Part shown: in pieces, positions 1-6,258 of the stretch
Position numbering within the stretch: the first letter of the stretch is position 1
How the letters are laid out: every line of letters begins with the position of its first letter
NCBI GenBank assembly: GCA_016204905.1
Contig: JACQJU010000042.1
Span: 1 to 9,251 of the forward strand
Length of the DNA stretch: 9,251 nt
Reading direction: 5' to 3'
Source: Candidatus Gottesmanbacteria bacterium
GTDB taxonomy: Bacteria; Patescibacteriota; Microgenomatia; 2-02-FULL-39-11
The notes under the pieces: model-generated
The model's input: only the letters and a program-made list of their open reading frames with translations
Told to the model about the DNA's origin: nothing
Database searches by the model: none
Translations under genes and position numbers: made by a program

Positions 1-2
1 AT

Positions 3-1658
3 CTTACAACTAAAAAGAATCTTACAGTTGATGGAATAGTTTTTTGTAATTTAAGCGAAAATGAGGTCAAACAAGGTATCCTCACAGGGATAAATTTTGT
101 TATTGAGGATGGGGCAGAATTTAATAAAAATTCATTTATTGTTTCAAATGGTCATATCCAGATCGTTGAAAGTCCTGATTTACTGTTAAAAACAGGAGAA
201 GATTTCAAAAAAGCGTTTAATGAAGTGGCTATGGATTCAGGCGAAGGCATAAGAGTTGGACCTTTGTTCGCCCAAGCTCCCTCAAGAACATCAGATTTTA
301 ATGTATCTTCCTTAGCATTAAATACCAATGCAATTTTAGGAGAAGCAACAGATTCCGGAAAAGCTAAAAAGGACAAAAAAGTAAATTTCCGGGGAAAGAT
401 AAAAATAGGCATTTCAGTCGGAAGTCCCGATCAACCTTTCCCTACTTGGATGGATCTTGAGAAAGTGCCCAAAATTTTGGATTATATTCTGCTGTGGGCA
501 AAAATGCCCAATGGAGTTTTAAACATTGAAGATGCCTATCTATTTACTCCCGATGGCCATGATGGAGAGGATATCATCGGCGGCTGCGATATAAATGTAC
601 CGCAAATTGAAAGCCCCGAGGATCAGTTCAAAAGAAACGCCATGAGGATGCGAGGACACGCGAGGGTAATAAGAGTCAACAATTTCCATCTCTATTTGGG
701 AGATGGCGGCAAAGGTGGCGATGCCACCACAGACAAAAATTGCAATCCGGGAAAAGCAGTCGCCGGGATAGGTGGAAATCCCTCCAATTTCAAGTGGACT
801 GCAGATGAAGCTATAGAAATTTTAGGCGGTTTTTATATTTATCCCGGCCGCGGCGGAGATGGCGGAAAAGCAATAGCCTACGGAGCGGATGGAATAGATG
901 GCTGCACTGATAGAGAAGCGATAAATGGTAAAAATGCCTATGCCACGGGTGGAGCTGGCGCTGCTAACCCGAGAGTACTCTCTGCAAAAGGAGGCGTGCA
1001 AGGATTAAGCAATATCTATATCGGTTCTATGTATGGTGGAAACGGCGGTGATGCCGAGGTTAATCCCGGTAAAGGCGGCAATGCCAATAAATGCGATTGT
1101 CCGGGAGGAAAAGGCGGAGACGGCTTTGCCACTCCTGGTCGCGGTGGAGAAGTTTCACTTCGTTATCCAGCCGGCGTGCAAAGAATACCAGGCAGTATTG
1201 ATGAAAAAGGAAAAGATGGACAGGGAGGAACCGCCAGCGGACTTCCCGGCCAGGATGGACCAAAATGTCCAGGGAATAACAATACTAATGTGGTAGATAC
1301 AGTTTCCAAGCCCACTCCAAAAGATAATGCTACTTCAAAAAAGACTGGTTTTTTTGAATTTATTGACTTATCCACTGGTCAAAAAGTCGATTATATTTCT
1401 GGCATAAAACCACATATTATAGTAGCAACAAGTGGCGATCCCGACGTACGAAACTGGCTGCCAATTAGGCTTGAACTGAAAGTAAATGGTGATTCAGTCT
1501 GGAATGGTAAGATAGAAGGAGATCCTTCAGTTGTCTGTCGAGGCTCGACAGGATGTAGTATGGACGGTCCTAATGTCACTACAGAATTTAATAGTATTAC
1601 GCTCACCGCTTATTCCAATAATGGACAAGCGGTTGCCATATTCAGTGAAAAAAAATAA
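3..1658 (+). CDS. Glycine-rich secreted/surface protein, 5'-truncated by window edge
   Basis: The reading frame is open from the first bases of the window, so the gene begins upstream; the ATG at 225 is internal. 551 residues are visible. The first ~200 include beta-rich stretches (such as LTVDGIVFCN and GVLNIEDAYLF) resembling surface-protein beta repeats. From about nt 700 to 1290 the protein is dominated by GGxGG-type clusters (GDGGKGGDA, GRGGDGGKA, YGGNGGDA, GKGGNA, GGKGGDG, GRGGEV), with scattered cysteines (NC, GC, KCDC, KC). A non-repetitive C-terminal domain of about 100 residues (nt 1335-1655) looks like a beta-sandwich and has a CRGSTGC pair. There is no C-terminal membrane anchor, so anchoring must come from the missing N-terminus or from partners. 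It overlaps the next gene by 38 nt, suggesting co-expression. No family is recognised; glycine-rich repeats of this type are known in PE_PGRS and collagen-like surface proteins, but no homology is claimed. Confidence 0.85.
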   Translation, partial: LTTKKNLTVDGIVFCNLSENEVKQGILTGINFVIEDGAEFNKNSFIVSNGHIQIVESPDLLLKTGEDFKKAFNEVAMDSGEGIRVGPLFAQAPSRTSDFNVSSLALNTNAILGEATDSGKAKKDKKVNFRGKIKIGISVGSPDQPFPTWMDLEKVPKILDYILLWAKMPNGVLNIEDAYLFTPDGHDGEDIIGGCDINVPQIESPEDQFKRNAMRMRGHARVIRVNNFHLYLGDGGKGGDATTDKNCNPGKAVAGIGGNPSNFKWTADEAIEILGGFYIYPGRGGDGGKAIAYGADGIDGCTDREAINGKNAYATGGAGAANPRVLSAKGGVQGLSNIYIGSMYGGNGGDAEVNPGKGGNANKCDCPGGKGGDGFATPGRGGEVSLRYPAGVQRIPGSIDEKGKDGQGGTASGLPGQDGPKCPGNNNTNVVDTVSKPTPKDNATSKKTGFFEFIDLSTGQKVDYISGIKPHIIVATSGDPDVRNWLPIRLELKVNGDSVWNGKIEGDPSVVCRGSTGCSMDGPNVTTEFNSITLTAYSNNGQAVAIFSEKK

Positions 1659-2157
1659 CTCTTTTTTTCTAAACAAATATATAATTTTTATTATCGTTAT
1701 ATTTCTAGTGGGAGTGATTTATTTAGTATATAGGGGATCAACCGAACCAAAATCGACAACCACCCCAACTCAATCAAATGATATATCCATTCCCCAAACT
1801 ACCGATAAGACAGAAACATCAAGTCCGAAGGGAGTAATCGAAGTGAAAGATCCTAAACCCGGCCAAGAAATTTATTCACCCCTGACTGTTATTGGAACCG
1901 TATATGGCAATAATGGCATTTTGACTATAAAACTCAAACAAAAAGAAAGCGGCATGTATGTCACCGAGGATAAAGTGGTCAATATAAAAGGTTTATCAGA
2001 TAATATCACCTTTGCCGAAGCTATCCAATTTGGGCTGCCAGTACAGCCGCAACCGGGAATTATTGAAGTCATCTTCCAAGATAATAGTGGCCAGGGTCTA
2101 GATGACCAAGTAAATTTGGAAATCTATTTTCCTTCTGATTTAGGAAAAGGAGAATAA
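1621..2157 (+). CDS. Single-pass membrane protein with Gmad2-like Ig domain
   Basis: A 178-residue protein. I chose the ATG at 1621 because it gives a short basic N-terminus (KRLPYSVKK) followed directly by one hydrophobic helix (about residues 20-37, KYIIFIIVIFLVGVIYLVY). A longer upstream in-frame extension would only be the shadow of the preceding gene. GTG at 1645 is an alternative start. After the helix comes a Ser/Thr/Pro-rich linker (about 40-65) and a beta domain starting IEVKDPKPGQEIYSPLTVIG. That matches the pattern of the Gmad2 immunoglobulin-like domain (named from spore-germination proteins): a GQ-x-SP-x-x-V-x-G opening and a terminal L-x-I-Y-F-type strand. The domain would lie outside the membrane. 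No Shine-Dalgarno sequence precedes the start, and the 38-nt overlap with the upstream gene suggests translational coupling. Function unknown; probably a binding or assembly module of the envelope. Confidence 0.82.
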   Translation: MDKRLPYSVKKNNSFFLNKYIIFIIVIFLVGVIYLVYRGSTEPKSTTTPTQSNDISIPQTTDKTETSSPKGVIEVKDPKPGQEIYSPLTVIGTVYGNNGILTIKLKQKESGMYVTEDKVVNIKGLSDNITFAEAIQFGLPVQPQPGIIEVIFQDNSGQGLDDQVNLEIYFPSDLGKGE

Positions 2158-2163
2158 TTTACT

Positions 2164-2655
2164 ATGAGCTCTACTCAATTTTGGGTCGGTTTAATTGTAC
2201 CTCCTTTTATAAAATGGATAATGCCGCGTATCAAAAAGTATGTCAAACTAGAAGAGTTTGATGGAGCAACTAAAGCTAGGGTCACCAGTAAACAATATCC
2301 CTCCTACTATTCATTTTTTTACTCCCTGTGGATCCTTTCCCTACTATCAACCGGCATAATTGGCTTCTTTCTTATCATGATTTATATACCCGAAATTCTC
2401 CCAGGTAAAAGTTACACCGTCTCCACTTGGCTAGGTTTAATCAATATGATAGGAGTCTGGTTTATCGCTGGAGCCTTTCTTGATATTATATATTGGGTAA
2501 TTTCACCTCCAAACTTTCGCGACTATGTCATGTTTCGCCAGCTCAAAGAGGGATGGGGCCTCAATATAGGCCAACAAATAAAAACTCTTTTTAAAATAGG
2601 AATAGTTTATTATTTAATATTTTCTCCCCTTATTCTCTTTCTTCTCTTAAAATAA
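2164..2655 (+). CDS. Three-helix membrane protein, unknown function
   Basis: A 163-residue protein with an amphipathic N-terminal part (IVPPFIKWIMPRIKKYV) and three probable membrane helices, about residues 50-75, 87-113 and 144-162. A cytoplasmic-looking segment (SPPNFRDYVMFRQLKEGW) lies between helices 2 and 3. The start is well supported: AAAGGAG lies at 2146-2152, 11 nt before the ATG. This is one of the few clear Shine-Dalgarno sequences in the window, and it sits inside the end of the preceding gene, only 6 nt upstream of this one. The tight spacing implies one operon with the Gmad2-like gene and probably the glycine-rich gene. I do not recognise a family. The aromatic-rich loop and conserved-looking prolines suggest a structural or assembly role, but this is a guess. 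Confidence 0.75.
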   Translation: MSSTQFWVGLIVPPFIKWIMPRIKKYVKLEEFDGATKARVTSKQYPSYYSFFYSLWILSLLSTGIIGFFLIMIYIPEILPGKSYTVSTWLGLINMIGVWFIAGAFLDIIYWVISPPNFRDYVMFRQLKEGWGLNIGQQIKTLFKIGIVYYLIFSPLILFLLLK

Positions 2656-2667
2656 GCATTTCTGTAT

Positions 2668-2697
2668 TTGACTTGATTTTTATCTTTCTGTTACTCT
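2668..2697 (+). promoter_or_regulatory. Putative promoter for the FecR-like gene
   Basis: TTGACT (2668-2673; 5 of 6 to consensus), an 18-bp spacer, then TACTCT (2692-2697) with a TG at -15/-14 (2689-2690). The expected start site, about 2704, lies only about 3 nt before the ATG at 2707. This suggests a separate transcript with almost no leader. A GGA at 2698-2700 is the only weak Shine-Dalgarno-like base run. Confidence 0.5.
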
Positions 2698-2706
2698 GGA
2701 ACTAGA

Positions 2707-3789
2707 ATGAAAAAAATTATACTATTGAGTCTTGTCGGATTTTTTTTGTTAGGAACACTTATTTCACAATTTTCTGTTGCCAAGAAAGCATTTGCCCAGA
2801 ATAGAGAAGACTGCATCCGGGCTTTCAACGAAGGAAATAACCTATGCCGAACGAAAAATAATACCTATATAGATGCCTGTCCCGGTGCGCAAGGAGTTGA
2901 CCTAACCGCTCATGCAGAATGTCTGAAAAAATGCCGGGCTGATAATAGTGCCTGTTTTAGTGGAATCCAGGATGCTTATGATGCCTGCATAAAAGAGCGT
3001 ACAGTAAAGTTGGAACAAGATAAACTTTCTGATCAAGATTTAAAACCAGATAATAAACCTAAAGATGTGGATAAATCACCAACACAAACTGTAAATGATT
3101 GGATCAAGGATACATTCGGCGAGCTGGATATCGAACAGGTCGGAACGGGGTCACTCACAGAACGCCCACCATTAATTACTCCAGAAGAAGAAGTGATAGA
3201 ACAGACTCCGCAAGATTCATATTTTTTGGGTGTCATTAATTCCGATGGGAATAACCATGGACTTATCAAATATCCTGGTTCAGACGAATTCATCAATATC
3301 ATGACAGGAGATATACCGCCGGGTTCAACCATATTATCTCGCGATGATCAGATAATTATCTTTACCAAAGAAAAAGGGAAGATTGTAATTGAGCCTAATT
3401 CTGAATTTATTCTATCAGAGGCAGAGCCCCTTGATCTATCCAAAGGTACAGTAGAGATAAAGATGGAGGAAAGTCCTGAGCAAGCTACACAACAACACGA
3501 TGTACAGACTGAATTTTTTGATATCATCATCATCAGCACTCACTTTTGGGTAACCCACGAACCAGGTAAACAATCAATCGCAGGTGTATACGACGGAACT
3601 TTAGAGATTAAGACAAAAGACGGAAAAGCCATCACCCTTAGTCCAAATGGAACTCAACCGGCAGTGGTTGTTATTTCGCAAAAAGTAAAGATCTCAAAAC
3701 TGTTAATTACCACTTTATTAGTATTAGGTATCATCGCTGGTCTGGTTTGGTTTCTAAAAAAAGGAAGACATACCCAAAAAAGAAGATGA
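2707..3789 (+). CDS. Signal-peptide, Cys-rich, FecR-like domain, C-terminally anchored protein
   Basis: 360 residues. Residues 1-30 form a clear Sec signal peptide (MKKIILLSLVGFFLLG... ending AFA before Gln31). Residues 36-95 contain seven cysteines in helical spacing (a CLKKC pair among them), likely forming disulfides outside the cell. Residues 96-165 are an acidic, proline-containing linker. Residues about 198-310 resemble the FecR/iron-dicitrate-sensor beta domain: GDIPPGSTI, then EPNSEF, then a strand pair ending in GVYDGTLEIKTKDGKAITLSPNG. One membrane helix (about 332-351) and a basic tail (KKGRHTQKRR) close the protein, so the bulk faces outward and only the tail is inside. Classical FecR anti-sigma proteins have the opposite topology, and no sigma factor is nearby, so iron signalling is not supported; FecR-like domains also occur as generic surface modules. 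Own promoter at 2668-2697; ends in TGA, 22 nt before a convergent gene. Confidence 0.85.
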   Translation: MKKIILLSLVGFFLLGTLISQFSVAKKAFAQNREDCIRAFNEGNNLCRTKNNTYIDACPGAQGVDLTAHAECLKKCRADNSACFSGIQDAYDACIKERTVKLEQDKLSDQDLKPDNKPKDVDKSPTQTVNDWIKDTFGELDIEQVGTGSLTERPPLITPEEEVIEQTPQDSYFLGVINSDGNNHGLIKYPGSDEFINIMTGDIPPGSTILSRDDQIIIFTKEKGKIVIEPNSEFILSEAEPLDLSKGTVEIKMEESPEQATQQHDVQTEFFDIIIISTHFWVTHEPGKQSIAGVYDGTLEIKTKDGKAITLSPNGTQPAVVVISQKVKISKLLITTLLVLGIIAGLVWFLKKGRHTQKRR

Positions 3790-3802
3790 ACGCTCCCTCT
3801 AC

Positions 3803-3824
3803 GCTTTTTACTTAAAAAGCTTTT
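3803..3824 (+). terminator. AT-rich hairpin and T-run at convergent gene ends
   Basis: GCTTTTT (3803-3809) pairs with AAAAAGC (3814-3820) around a 4-nt loop and is followed by TTTT (3821-3824). It lies 14 nt after the TGA of the FecR-like gene and overlaps the last codons of the convergent metallopeptidase gene. The stem is weak (two G-C pairs), so termination efficiency is uncertain. Confidence 0.45.
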
Positions 3825-4747
3825 ACTGGAGGCGGAGGAGTATAATCCGGATTATAAAATTTATAATATTCTTCAATTTCGCTATAAAGTTTTTCAGACT
3901 GCAGTCTTTTGCTATTGTATTGAGCACTCAAACTTTCATATTCTCCAATTAGACTATTAAACTTCGACTTATCAGAAGCATTTTGAGCTGCAGTAAGTTC
4001 TCCTGCCATTGCTTGTATTTTTGTGTATAGTGCTTTTCCATCAGCTCTAAGCTGATCGATTTGTTTTACACGGCTGCCATAGCCACTTTTTTTGTATAGA
4101 TCAATAACAATCTGTCTATCTTGGAAATACTTTTTATAGTGCTCTTCTAGCTCGGGAGATAGATTTTCATACTCACTACCTAAGTAAGAATGTAATTGAT
4201 CAACTACCTCTATCACTCCATCATCCTGAGTGGTTAAAACTATATCAACAAGATGTCCATCATCTTGACGTTTGGCAAATTCAGGCTGAACCAATTTGCT
4301 TACCTCCTCCTTTTCTTGTTCATTCATGCGAAAGAATGCAGCATGAAGCATCTCGTGCATAGTAATAAAATATTTACTATCAGAAAGTTCCGGATCATCG
4401 ATTTGGAGAAGATAAATTTTTATTCCCCCCAGTTTAGTACTATAGCATCCTAGAGGTTCTCTACCACCTCCTCCACATGCCTTTTGGAAAGTCTCCTGAT
4501 CAACAAATTGGGGATCTGATCGATACAGTAATGCTTTTCCCTTATCTGTGAGCTTTGTTTTATTTATAATATCCTCAATCTCGTTACTTGGTTTATACGT
4601 TTTGAGGATATCCTCATCAGATGTATACAAATTTCTATTACTCAAATAGACATAGAGAGAACCGGCTAGTATTGGAGTTAGAATAAGGATGATAATCCCT
4701 ATCAAAATCCATTTTCCTTTATTGCTCTTCGGAGTTTTTTGCTTCAT
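3812..4747 (-). CDS. Membrane-anchored putative HExxH zinc metallopeptidase
   Basis: 311 residues from the ATG at 4747. A TTG at 4762 would add five residues, but AAAAAGGG abuts that TTG directly, leaving no room for ribosome placement. One N-terminal helix (about 13-35) anchors the protein after a basic tail (KQKTPKSNKGK). The outside part has a Cys pair (C91, C101 in REPLGCY), then HEMLH at 131-135, a zincin signature. About 50 residues later LHSYLGSE (E192) is a plausible third ligand, followed by LEEHYKKYFQDR, a block I associate with a family of uncharacterised actinobacterial and Patescibacteria proteins. Residues about 220-295 are rich in charged/Leu heptads and probably form a coiled coil; the tail is proline-rich (PPPP). 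It follows the DUF4190-like gene by 24 nt. Peptidase activity is inferred from the motif only; cell-wall remodelling or processing of surface proteins is possible. Confidence 0.8.
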   Translation of the reverse strand: MKQKTPKSNKGKWILIGIIILILTPILAGSLYVYLSNRNLYTSDEDILKTYKPSNEIEDIINKTKLTDKGKALLYRSDPQFVDQETFQKACGGGGREPLGCYSTKLGGIKIYLLQIDDPELSDSKYFITMHEMLHAAFFRMNEQEKEEVSKLVQPEFAKRQDDGHLVDIVLTTQDDGVIEVVDQLHSYLGSEYENLSPELEEHYKKYFQDRQIVIDLYKKSGYGSRVKQIDQLRADGKALYTKIQAMAGELTAAQNASDKSKFNSLIGEYESLSAQYNSKRLQSEKLYSEIEEYYKFYNPDYTPPPPVKAF

Positions 4748-4771
4748 AGGCGGTAAATACAACCCTTTTTA

Positions 4772-5083
4772 TTATCTAGTACCCGCAGTAAACAGAGCAA
4801 AAATTGCAAAAGTGGCAAAAAGAGATACTGCCATGCTAAAAATATTAAGAATTATAGCAATATATGAAAGATATTTACTTGTCACAAAGGGCTGTGCTGA
4901 AATCTTTTTCTTACCTACTCTTCCTTGATAGCCGATTGGTATACTTATTCTTTTTTCCGGAAGTTTGAGCGACATATAAGCTAAAATAAGCCCAGGTATC
5001 GATAAAAATAAACTAAAAGCACCCGTTATCGCCATCGCAAAAGAAAAGAGTCCAATTATATATGAATAAATTAATTTCCCCAC
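4772..5083 (-). CDS. Small DUF4190-like membrane protein
   Basis: 103 residues starting at a GTG. The layout is a helical hairpin (about residues 6-38, with SIPGLILAYMSL), a polar loop (LPEKRISIPIGYQGRVGKKK...) and a second hydrophobic segment (about 70-98). The pattern of G-L-x-x-x-x-x-x-x-G-x-x-x-x-x-x-x-x-x-P-G-L-I-L-A-Y with a later second hydrophobic stretch resembles DUF4190-type proteins, whose function is unknown. The start choice is supported by a promoter whose -10 box ends exactly 6 nt before this GTG. No Shine-Dalgarno is present. It is the first gene of a two-gene unit with the metallopeptidase. Confidence 0.72.
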   Translation of the reverse strand: MGKLIYSYIIGLFSFAMAITGAFSLFLSIPGLILAYMSLKLPEKRISIPIGYQGRVGKKKISAQPFVTSKYLSYIAIILNIFSMAVSLFATFAIFALFTAGTR

Positions 5084-5089
5084 AAATCT

Positions 5090-5118
5090 ACTTTAAATAA
5101 AAGAAATTTACTTGTCAA
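5090..5118 (-). promoter_or_regulatory. Promoter for the DUF4190-like/metallopeptidase operon, leaderless
   Basis: On the - strand: a perfect TTGACA at 5118-5113, a 17-bp spacer, then TAAAGT at 5095-5090. Six bases (AGATTT) then separate the -10 box from the GTG at 5083, so the predicted transcription start coincides with the first base of the start codon. It overlaps the opposite-facing promoter at 5107-5135. Confidence 0.6.
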
Positions 5119-5135
5119 TCATATGATATGATAAT
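5107..5135 (+). promoter_or_regulatory. Putative promoter for the DUF6498-like gene
   Basis: TTTACT (5107-5112; 4 of 6), a 17-bp spacer and GATAAT (5130-5135; 5 of 6); TATGAT at 5127-5132 is an overlapping alternative -10. The ATG at 5141 is 5 nt after the box, so the transcript would begin at or next to the start codon. Its -35 directly abuts the -35 of the opposing promoter (5113-5118). Confidence 0.5.
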
Positions 5136-5140
5136 TCCAA

Positions 5141-5791
5141 ATGCAGATTCAGTTCAATAAAACAATTAACGGCACATTCTCTCTTAATGATGCAAAGAAT
5201 CTCATTATTTTCGACCGCTCAACTTTTTCTCTATTACTTTCCAATATTATAGTAATCTTCCTCGCAATATATGAAAAATGGAATGTATCAATTGTATTAT
5301 GGATTTATTGGCTGCAAAGCATAATTATAGGCATTTTTCAGTTCGCAAGAATACTGTCTTTAAAAGATTTTACTACGGAAAATTTTAAAATGAATGATTA
5401 TCCTCTCACACCCTCCAAAAAAACAAAGACTTTTGCAGCCTTCTTTTTTGCTTTTCATTATGGCATGTTTCACATAGTCTATGCATCTTTCTTATTATTT
5501 TTATTTACAAGATCTTTACATACGGGGGATGTTTTTTCTATTTTATTGGGAGGTTTTATATTTTTCATAAACCATTTATTTTCCTACATCCAAAATAAAG
5601 ATATCGATGAGAAGTCTCCGCAAAATTTAGGTAAAGTTTTTATTGCGCCTTATGCCAGGATTTTACCGATGCATTTTATACTTATCATTGGAGCAACCAT
5701 AAGTGAAGCAACCTTAATTATCTTTTTAATTTTAAAAACATTGGTAGATCTGATTTTCCACTCTTTTAAACATCGTCCTATAACGAGGTGA
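5141..5791 (+). CDS. DUF6498-like polytopic membrane protein
   Basis: 216 residues with about six hydrophobic helices (roughly 28-44, 50-69, 98-122, 131-149, 172-187, 189-206). Features that fit the DUF6498 family as I recall it are: an N-terminal LLLSNIIVIF helix, the YWLQSIIIGIFQ helix, the HYGMFH motif at 106-111, the APYARILPMHFILIIG block at about 169-184, and the KTLVDLIFHSF ending. The family has no known function. The ATG at 5141 follows a -10 box by 5 nt and lacks a Shine-Dalgarno. The gene is divergent from the DUF4190-like gene and shares its promoter region. Its TGA stop overlaps a possible small ORF in a GTGA arrangement. Confidence 0.78.
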   Translation: MQIQFNKTINGTFSLNDAKNLIIFDRSTFSLLLSNIIVIFLAIYEKWNVSIVLWIYWLQSIIIGIFQFARILSLKDFTTENFKMNDYPLTPSKKTKTFAAFFFAFHYGMFHIVYASFLLFLFTRSLHTGDVFSILLGGFIFFINHLFSYIQNKDIDEKSPQNLGKVFIAPYARILPMHFILIIGATISEATLIIFLILKTLVDLIFHSFKHRPITR

Positions 5792-5898
5792 ACAACTACT
5801 TATCGACATTCACGTTACTCGGCCAGAAGTTATCATCAACAAACTCATTGGAAGAAGAAAAGGAAAAAATAAAACAGTTGGAGATAAAAAATTCCTAA
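5788..5898 (+). CDS. Possible 36-residue ORF overlapping the DUF6498-like stop
   Basis: A GTG at 5788 overlaps the TGA of the preceding gene (GTGA), the classic arrangement for termination-reinitiation. The 36 codons run to TAA at 5896-5898. The product has a polar N-terminus (NNYLSTFTLLGQKLSS) and a charged helix-forming C-terminus (LEEEKEKIKQLEIKN). AGG lies directly before the GTG, too close to act as a normal Shine-Dalgarno for it. It is short enough to be chance and has no recognised family. Confidence 0.3.
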   Translation: MNNYLSTFTLLGQKLSSTNSLEEEKEKIKQLEIKNS

Positions 5899-5939
5899 AA
5901 TACCAGATGTGTCCTATCTGGTACACCTCTAAGGTGTAC
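5886..5939 (-). terminator. Double hairpin with T-runs downstream of the CxC protein
   Basis: Read on the - strand, an 8-bp hairpin (5939-5932 with 5928-5921, 3-nt loop) is followed by another 8-bp hairpin (5923-5916 with 5908-5901, 7-nt loop), then TTTT at 5900-5897 and TTTTTT at 5891-5886. This is a plausible intrinsic terminator for the gene ending at 5988. The two stems share three bases (5921-5923), so they cannot both be fully formed. On the + strand no T-run follows. Confidence 0.55.
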
Positions 5940-5987
5940 AAGAATTACTTCAGCTTCTTCATTTGATAGTTCTGAAAGAAAAGAACT

Positions 5988-6251
5988 TCACGAAGGTGAT
6001 TTATTTAAATAATTCGGCTTGCCAATTACAGTATATTGTGCACCACAATCACAAGATGGAATTATTATGGTGCCTGGAGGAAATATGGCTGTCCCACTTT
6101 GTATATCCCGTGGATTACTCACAGGAATTGTTCTTGTAATTATCTCCCCAACATGTGCACAATCAAAACCAGGAGGATGCTGATAAGAAAGCTGGACAAA
6201 TTTTTCGTTTCCTGTGTTAGGGCTGGTAAGATCTTCCAATGAGTTTTTCAC
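5988..6251 (-). CDS. Small C/H/CxC protein, possibly zinc-binding
   Basis: 87 residues from a GTG. The core is well-ordered-looking: GFDCAHVGE (C31, H33), ITRTIPVSNPRD, then FPPGTIIIPSCDCGAQY (C67, C69). Two pairs of potential ligands, C-x-H and C-x-C, about 35 residues apart fit a small zinc-ribbon-like or rubredoxin-like knuckle, but I recognise no named family. The overlapping + strand frame is a shadow. The real-gene call is supported by a perfect extended -10 (TGCTATAAT) ending 7 nt before the GTG, making a leaderless transcript, and by a terminator-like hairpin pair downstream. The TGA stop is followed by 30 further in-frame sense codons before TAG at 5897-5895 (see findings). Confidence 0.6.
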   Translation of the reverse strand: MKNSLEDLTSPNTGNEKFVQLSYQHPPGFDCAHVGEIITRTIPVSNPRDIQSGTAIFPPGTIIIPSCDCGAQYTVIGKPNYLNKSPS

Positions 6252-6258
6252 AGAAGAT

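Noticed and set aside
152..412. Minus-strand ORFs within the glycine-rich and FecR-like genes
   Set aside because: Low-complexity or shadow translations with no start signals, opposite well-supported genes.
1531..1620. Upstream in-frame extension of the Gmad2-like protein starting at 1531
   Set aside because: The extra 30 residues overlap the C-terminal domain of the glycine-rich gene and would put a non-hydrophobic shadow sequence before the membrane helix; ATG 1621 gives a normal topology.
4748..4762. TTG start at 4762 for the metallopeptidase
   Set aside because: The purine run AAAAAGGG touches the TTG, so it cannot act as a ribosome site for it; ATG 4747 begins a typical basic tail before the membrane helix.
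5988..5990. Selenocysteine codon with a SECIS hairpin after the TGA
   Set aside because: The 6-bp hairpin lacks the usual bacterial SECIS loop features, the flanking residues do not resemble a selenoprotein active site, and stop plus terminator explain the site.
6036..6242. + strand ORF opposite the CxC protein
   Set aside because: It has no promoter or ribosome site of its own and looks like a shadow; the minus frame has a leaderless promoter, metal-ligand pattern and terminator.
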